From assembly GCA_964019165.1 (NCBI GenBank), contig OZ025277.1, positions 2,684,453 through 2,748,452 on the forward strand: DNA of 64,000 nucleotides. The letters are read 5' to 3'. This document shows, piece after piece, positions 61,543-64,000 of this stretch. This DNA is from Mastigias papua. Lineage: Eukaryota; Cnidaria; Scyphozoa; Rhizostomeae; Mastigiidae. The stretch's first letter is position 1; the number at the start of each line of letters is the position of its first letter. Both the position numbers and the translations under genes were made by a program. The notes beneath the pieces were generated by a model. It saw only the letters and a program-made list of their open reading frames with translations, searched no databases and was not told the DNA's origin.

Positions 61543-64000
61543 TTCTCAAACCTCGAGACAATATTGACTATTAGATGTCAAAAATAACTTCGCAGTAAAT
61601 CTAAAATCAGCACAGTTTACTCAAATCAAAGCTTACTTTTTATCGGTGGAGTTCAAACAGTGTAATAGTTTAAGAATGTTTTACAGATCTTAGCTGTTAC
61701 GCTAGTAAGAGTTGCTTGCATTTTTTTAATGTGCCTCAAAGATTCGTTCTATCAAATCCGAGATCATTCATGTACTTGAAGAGGCACGATGGTACCATTT
61801 AAGTACGAAAGTAAGATTAAGGATCCTTCCTTGCTCTTAGGCAGCAGCTGTATAAATCTTCACTTAATTCGTACGTCCAAACGAATTGTTTCGAATAGTC
61901 CCTTCTCCTCCTGTAGCTCACAGCCATGATGATATCGTGGTTTGCTAAAGTAAACAACTTTCAGGCATGAAAAGAAAACCACAGAATATCTGCTTTCCGA
62001 TGCTTGTGCGTCTTTCATATCCGAACCAAAAAGATACGCATTAGCAAGGCTCCCGGCTGTAATAAACTAAGCTGCGTTAGAAGCAAAATCTCAGGTTTAG
62101 AACCGAAATTGTCTGCTAGCTTGATAGCACATCCGCACCGCACGGCGGCCATTAAGTAAGTGAGTAAAACCGTACTAAGGAAGTTAAGTAGAGAAAGTAA
62201 ATGAATCAGTTAGTATAACGGAATATTATGGTCTGGATCTTCGACACTCCATCCTATTGCTAGGCTGTTCGATACTTGCCGACTGTCAATGCACTTAGGG
62301 TAGTTATTCAGAATACTTTGCCTTCAAATTGAACAACAATAGATTGGACTTAAGCAACGCCGTTTCTAGAAACTATTTTAAAGGACATAAGGCCAAGAAT
62401 TTGCCGACAAAAAGGATGCAGTTCCAAATAATGTTCTCCTTAGGCTCAGGAACAAGCCCGGACATAAGGACGTCATGCAAAGTTCAAGAAGTAGAGGAAA
62501 CATCAATTATGTATTTTAAGTACTCTTTCAAGAATCATTTCTTTGAAGTCTCTCAAGAACCACTGATCTCTTCCAAATGCACATGTCAAATGAATGCAAG
62601 TTTTACGTCCTAATTTCAAAGTAACTTCGAATGCATCTTTTCCAGACGCGTGCGAAGTATCGAACCTCAACAGGATGATAATTAGAATGCAATCTTTCTT
62701 TCTTGCCTCCTGGTAGTCTTTTTAAGTGACATTTATTTCGATCCCTTCAGCGCTGTTAACAAATGTAGCTTGCATCACGATATCAGGACTCATGAAATCC
62801 TTCTGTATCATCGTTCAATGCCACAGTGTGTTGGACAATTCTTCCGAGTATTTGATTGGTGTCTGTAAGTAATACGTCTAGGGCTCTAAGTACGAAAAAT
62901 AAAACTAGCGAAGTATGACCTCGAAAAATACCTTTCCTTTATTTGAGGGAAATCGAAGGTATATTTATGAAAAAAGTAAACCGCAATATTAGTTATATTA
63001 ATAAAAGTGGTATTAATAGTGATAATATAAAAGTGGTATTAATAGTGATAACAATAAGGAGATAAGGAAGTATAACATTACAAGACCTAAATGTAAATTA
63101 CTACACAAAGAATGATGCTCCACAATGAAAACACACATGCCCAATGGGCTGCCTAGCTAAGGTACCTTTCTTACAAATAAAGTCTTGAACTATTAGAGCT
63201 TAAATGAGACCAGAAGCGACTTGGCGAAAATACACATTCAGAAGTAGATATTGTTGCATATAAAGCGTTACAAGCATGGCTAATTCGGTTGTATATATAG
63301 CGAAACCGAGGCGATGTGCCACATGCACGCTCAAGAGCAAAATGAAACACATGAATAGGTATTCAGTCGTTCATCGAACTTGGTGAAAATCGACTGGTCC
63401 ACGCATTGATCAATTATTCATAGCGAATTCTGAGCCTTTAACATTGATGTGGGAGATACTGTAATACAATTATTGCAAGATTCTTCAAGCGAGAGAGTGT
63501 GGTTCTTGATTACGGCGGCGTTTCCAATTCGGCTAGTGAAAATTTGCGGCTATTACAGTAACTGGAGATGACAGGTGAGGTACTCTTGCCTTTTTGGATT
63601 ATCAGGCAAAACTAGCTAACTAAGATCAAGTCTAGTAACGTCTGATCATGATATTGTTTGTTACTGCATAAGTAGCCACCCGTCAAGTTACATAGAGCTT
63701 GGTTTATATCTAAGCTTTTAAGTAGATAGTGGTGGGACCACCATAAAAGTACTAAAATACATTTGACATATACACTTACTCAAACAGAACTGAGGATAGA
63801 AAAATTGAAAATTTCTGCCATATTTGTTTGGGCAGAAAAACAAAACTACATGTGCTCGTTTTAAGATAACCCGCTTGTAACACGATGTTAGCGACCCGTA
63901 AAAAATGCTTGTCTCACTCACGCACGAGATGTACATCGGGTAACCTGGCTGATCTACTAGTCTTAAGGCCTTAAGGTTACAGCGTAGAAAAAGAAATTGT
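61543..64000. other. No supported gene
   Basis: A plus-strand frame at about 62,329-62,613 (94 codons, TTG start) is open but unrecognised. Near 63,570 an ATG is followed by ACAG and a good donor GTGAGG, which could be a first exon of a gene leaving the window. Both are weak. Confidence 0.3.

Overview
The window is genomic DNA of an animal (metazoan). Its real genes are split by GT-AG introns, it is AT-rich, and the families present are eukaryotic and in part animal-specific: an ionotropic glutamate receptor, a SIX homeobox factor, the AP-2 clathrin adaptor sigma subunit, a secreted chymotrypsin-fold protease and the mitochondrial protein MAIP1. Most of the DNA is non-coding and heavily populated by small non-autonomous transposons. 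I cannot name the species. The divergent receptor and a SIX protein that mixes subfamily signatures are compatible with an early-branching invertebrate, but that is only inference.

Layout. 1-338: last exon of an ionotropic glutamate receptor whose body lies off the left edge. 2,967-12,133 (+): a complete second copy of that receptor in five phase-consistent exons, so the two are tandem paralogues. Its introns hold a LINE relic with a mariner-like MITE inside it, an 814-bp hAT-like element with a perfect 8-bp target duplication, and other repeats. 12,186-12,728: two long AT tracts around a tRNA-derived SINE-like unit. 16,519-21,007 (+): AP2S1, 142 codons, with an apparent one-codon first exon. 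23,015-30,559 (-): SIX homeobox gene in two exons, tail to tail with AP2S1. 30.6-44.2 kb: mostly repeats, a poly-A-tailed LINE fragment, a foldback element with telomere-like motifs, and a weakly supported minus-strand gene at 38.8-42.4 kb. 44,219-47,910 (+): secreted serine protease with TATA box, signal peptide and four exons. 48,494-55,211 (-): MAIP1 in five exons, convergent with the protease. 56-64 kb: repeats, a degraded LINE and no gene I can support.

The genes do not form a pathway; they look like independent animal genes in a repeat-rich region. The most notable points are the receptor pair, which shares an 81-bp perfectly identical coding block inside diverged sequence, the receptor's atypical ligand and pore residues, the SIX mosaic, and mobile or satellite DNA lying directly against splice acceptors. 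No CRISPR, operon or other prokaryotic feature is present, and I found no clear sign of a new molecular system. All exon joins were inferred by eye from splice motifs, reading phase and family resemblance.
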